64,000 nt of DNA. Source: Gymnorhina tibicen. Its lineage: Eukaryota; Chordata; Aves; Passeriformes; Artamidae. The notes beneath the pieces were generated by a model. It searched no databases. It had not been told where the DNA came from and saw only the letters and a list, made by a program, of their open reading frames with translations. Location: NCBI GenBank assembly GCA_013399875.1, contig VXAZ01002369.1:269459-333458 (forward strand), given 5' to 3'. Made by a program: the position numbers and the translations under genes. Numbering within the stretch: the first letter of the stretch is position 1; every line of letters begins with the position of its first letter. Below are positions 63,101-64,000 of this stretch, one piece after another.

Positions 63101-64000
63101 AATAATTTTTTCCAAGGTCCACTTAGAATTAGGATGTAATTGGAAAGCGCAAAAGGGTTTTTAAAATTTTTTCTAATTAAAAAGGACACTGATATCCCAA
63201 TACACAGAGATATTAAAATGTTCCAATAGCTGTTCCTAGCTGTATGTGTAGGTGCACAGGCCCTTAATTGTTGTCTACTTTGTTGCTTACTTGGAAGGTA
63301 ACACGGAATCACACCAGAAATACTGGAAGATATAAAAAATATTTAACCATAAAGCAGTGCATATTAATATATCACAAAAATTAATATTATTCTAAATAAT
63401 CTCCTAGTCCACATACTGCATAATACAAAAAGGAAAGCTGTATACAGCTCATTATACAGCCTTGAATGTATACGATGAAAATTTAAATTATCTCTTCCAT
63501 TTTTGCCAAATGCATTTTTGAATTACGTGGCAGTTTTCATTTTGTTGTCCTTGAGTGCACAGAAATGAGAAATTTTTCTGCAAAGTGTTTATCTCCAAAA
63601 CCCTGCAAATTAAAAGCCTGAAAATCTTGATCTTATATTAGAAGCTGTTTTCATATTTTAGGCTTCAGCTACTTATTTGGCTAACACAGGAATGATGAAA
63701 AGACATTTTGAGTAACTGATACTTCATTCTGTATCCTTCTATACAATGATGACTTTTATGATATCTTAAAACTAGAAGAACAAAAGCTTGTAATGCTGTA
63801 GTTGATGAAATACAAAAAGTTTTTTCCTTAAAATAATGGTCAGGAAATACTAAGCATTTCTGAAAGACCAAAGCAAAATCCAGGTACAAATTGCTCACAA
63901 ACAGAGCAACTTGTGATCGCTTCAGTGCCATGTATGGAAATCTGTGTTCTGGAACAGAATAACATTCTGCCTTCCCTTCATAGTTGTTTCATATTTCTGA
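60131..64000. other. AT-rich non-coding stretch
   Basis: About 3.9 kb with no recognised gene or repeat. A 151-codon plus-strand open frame at 62468-62923 contains two hydrophobic stretches (about residues 85-103 and 130-144) but no family I recognise. A run of A codes its early poly-lysine, and the region is AT-rich, where hydrophobic/lysine-rich chance frames are expected. An inverted repeat lies at 63034-63085. Confidence 0.5.
63034..63085. other. Inverted repeat with inner palindrome
   Basis: Perfect 10-base arms atgaagtgac (63034-63043) and gtcacttcat (63076-63085) flank a 32-base loop that itself begins with the palindrome tgcttcagaagca. A transcript could fold into a short hairpin, but the arms are too short to argue for a microRNA precursor. 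Confidence 0.6.

Overview
This window looks like a gene-poor stretch of a bird nuclear genome, either intergenic or deep inside very large introns. The evidence is direct. Two recognisable CR1 non-LTR retrotransposon copies of the avian/chicken type carry reverse-transcriptase coding relics and the characteristic 3' ends. One further CR1 fragment has an attctgtg octamer repeat on its flank. Two much older CR1 copies lie in antisense and resemble the CR1 lineages shared by turtles, crocodilians and birds. There is also an avian-style solo LTR. Base composition is AT-leaning with few CpGs. The order of bird cannot be fixed by eye. No bacterial, phage or plasmid feature was seen: no operons, no Shine-Dalgarno-led ORFs, no CRISPR.

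Layout. 1-2195: unremarkable non-coding DNA. 2196-2310: possible old antisense CR1 tail. 2311-9437: non-coding, ending in a TA-rich patch near 9000-9110. 9438-10556: CR1 copy, plus strand. 12440-13580: second, older CR1 copy, plus strand. 13581-28103: long unique-looking non-coding stretch holding a cluster of regulatory motifs (22038-22338) and one exon-like segment (26467-26554). 28104-28530: probable solo LTR with TATA box and a terminal stem-loop. 28858-30420: ancient CR1, minus strand. 30421-49894: unique-looking non-coding DNA with short homopolymers, an A-rich tract, a minus-strand G-quadruplex motif and one member of a 60-70 bp repeat pair. 49895-50291: CR1 piece in antisense followed directly by a sense-oriented 3' octamer tail. 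50292-56164: non-coding, with a G-quadruplex motif and an extremely AT-rich block. 56165-56230: short CR1 3' tail. 58600-60130: second ancient antisense CR1. 60131-64000: AT-rich non-coding DNA.

I found no complete protein-coding gene, tRNA, rRNA or known microRNA. The longer open frames (164, 151 and 151 codons) have no recognisable domain and fit chance in a sequence of this size and composition; others overlap CR1 relics. The one coding candidate worth testing is the 88-bp exon-like segment at 26467-26554, with good splice signals on both sides and one open frame. I did not find a convincing undescribed biological system. The more interesting leads are that segment, the regulatory motif cluster near 22 kb, the inverted CR1 copy near 50 kb, and the duplicated 60-70 bp unit near 46.3 and 49.2 kb. 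All repeat names come from recognition of sequence by memory, not from a database search.
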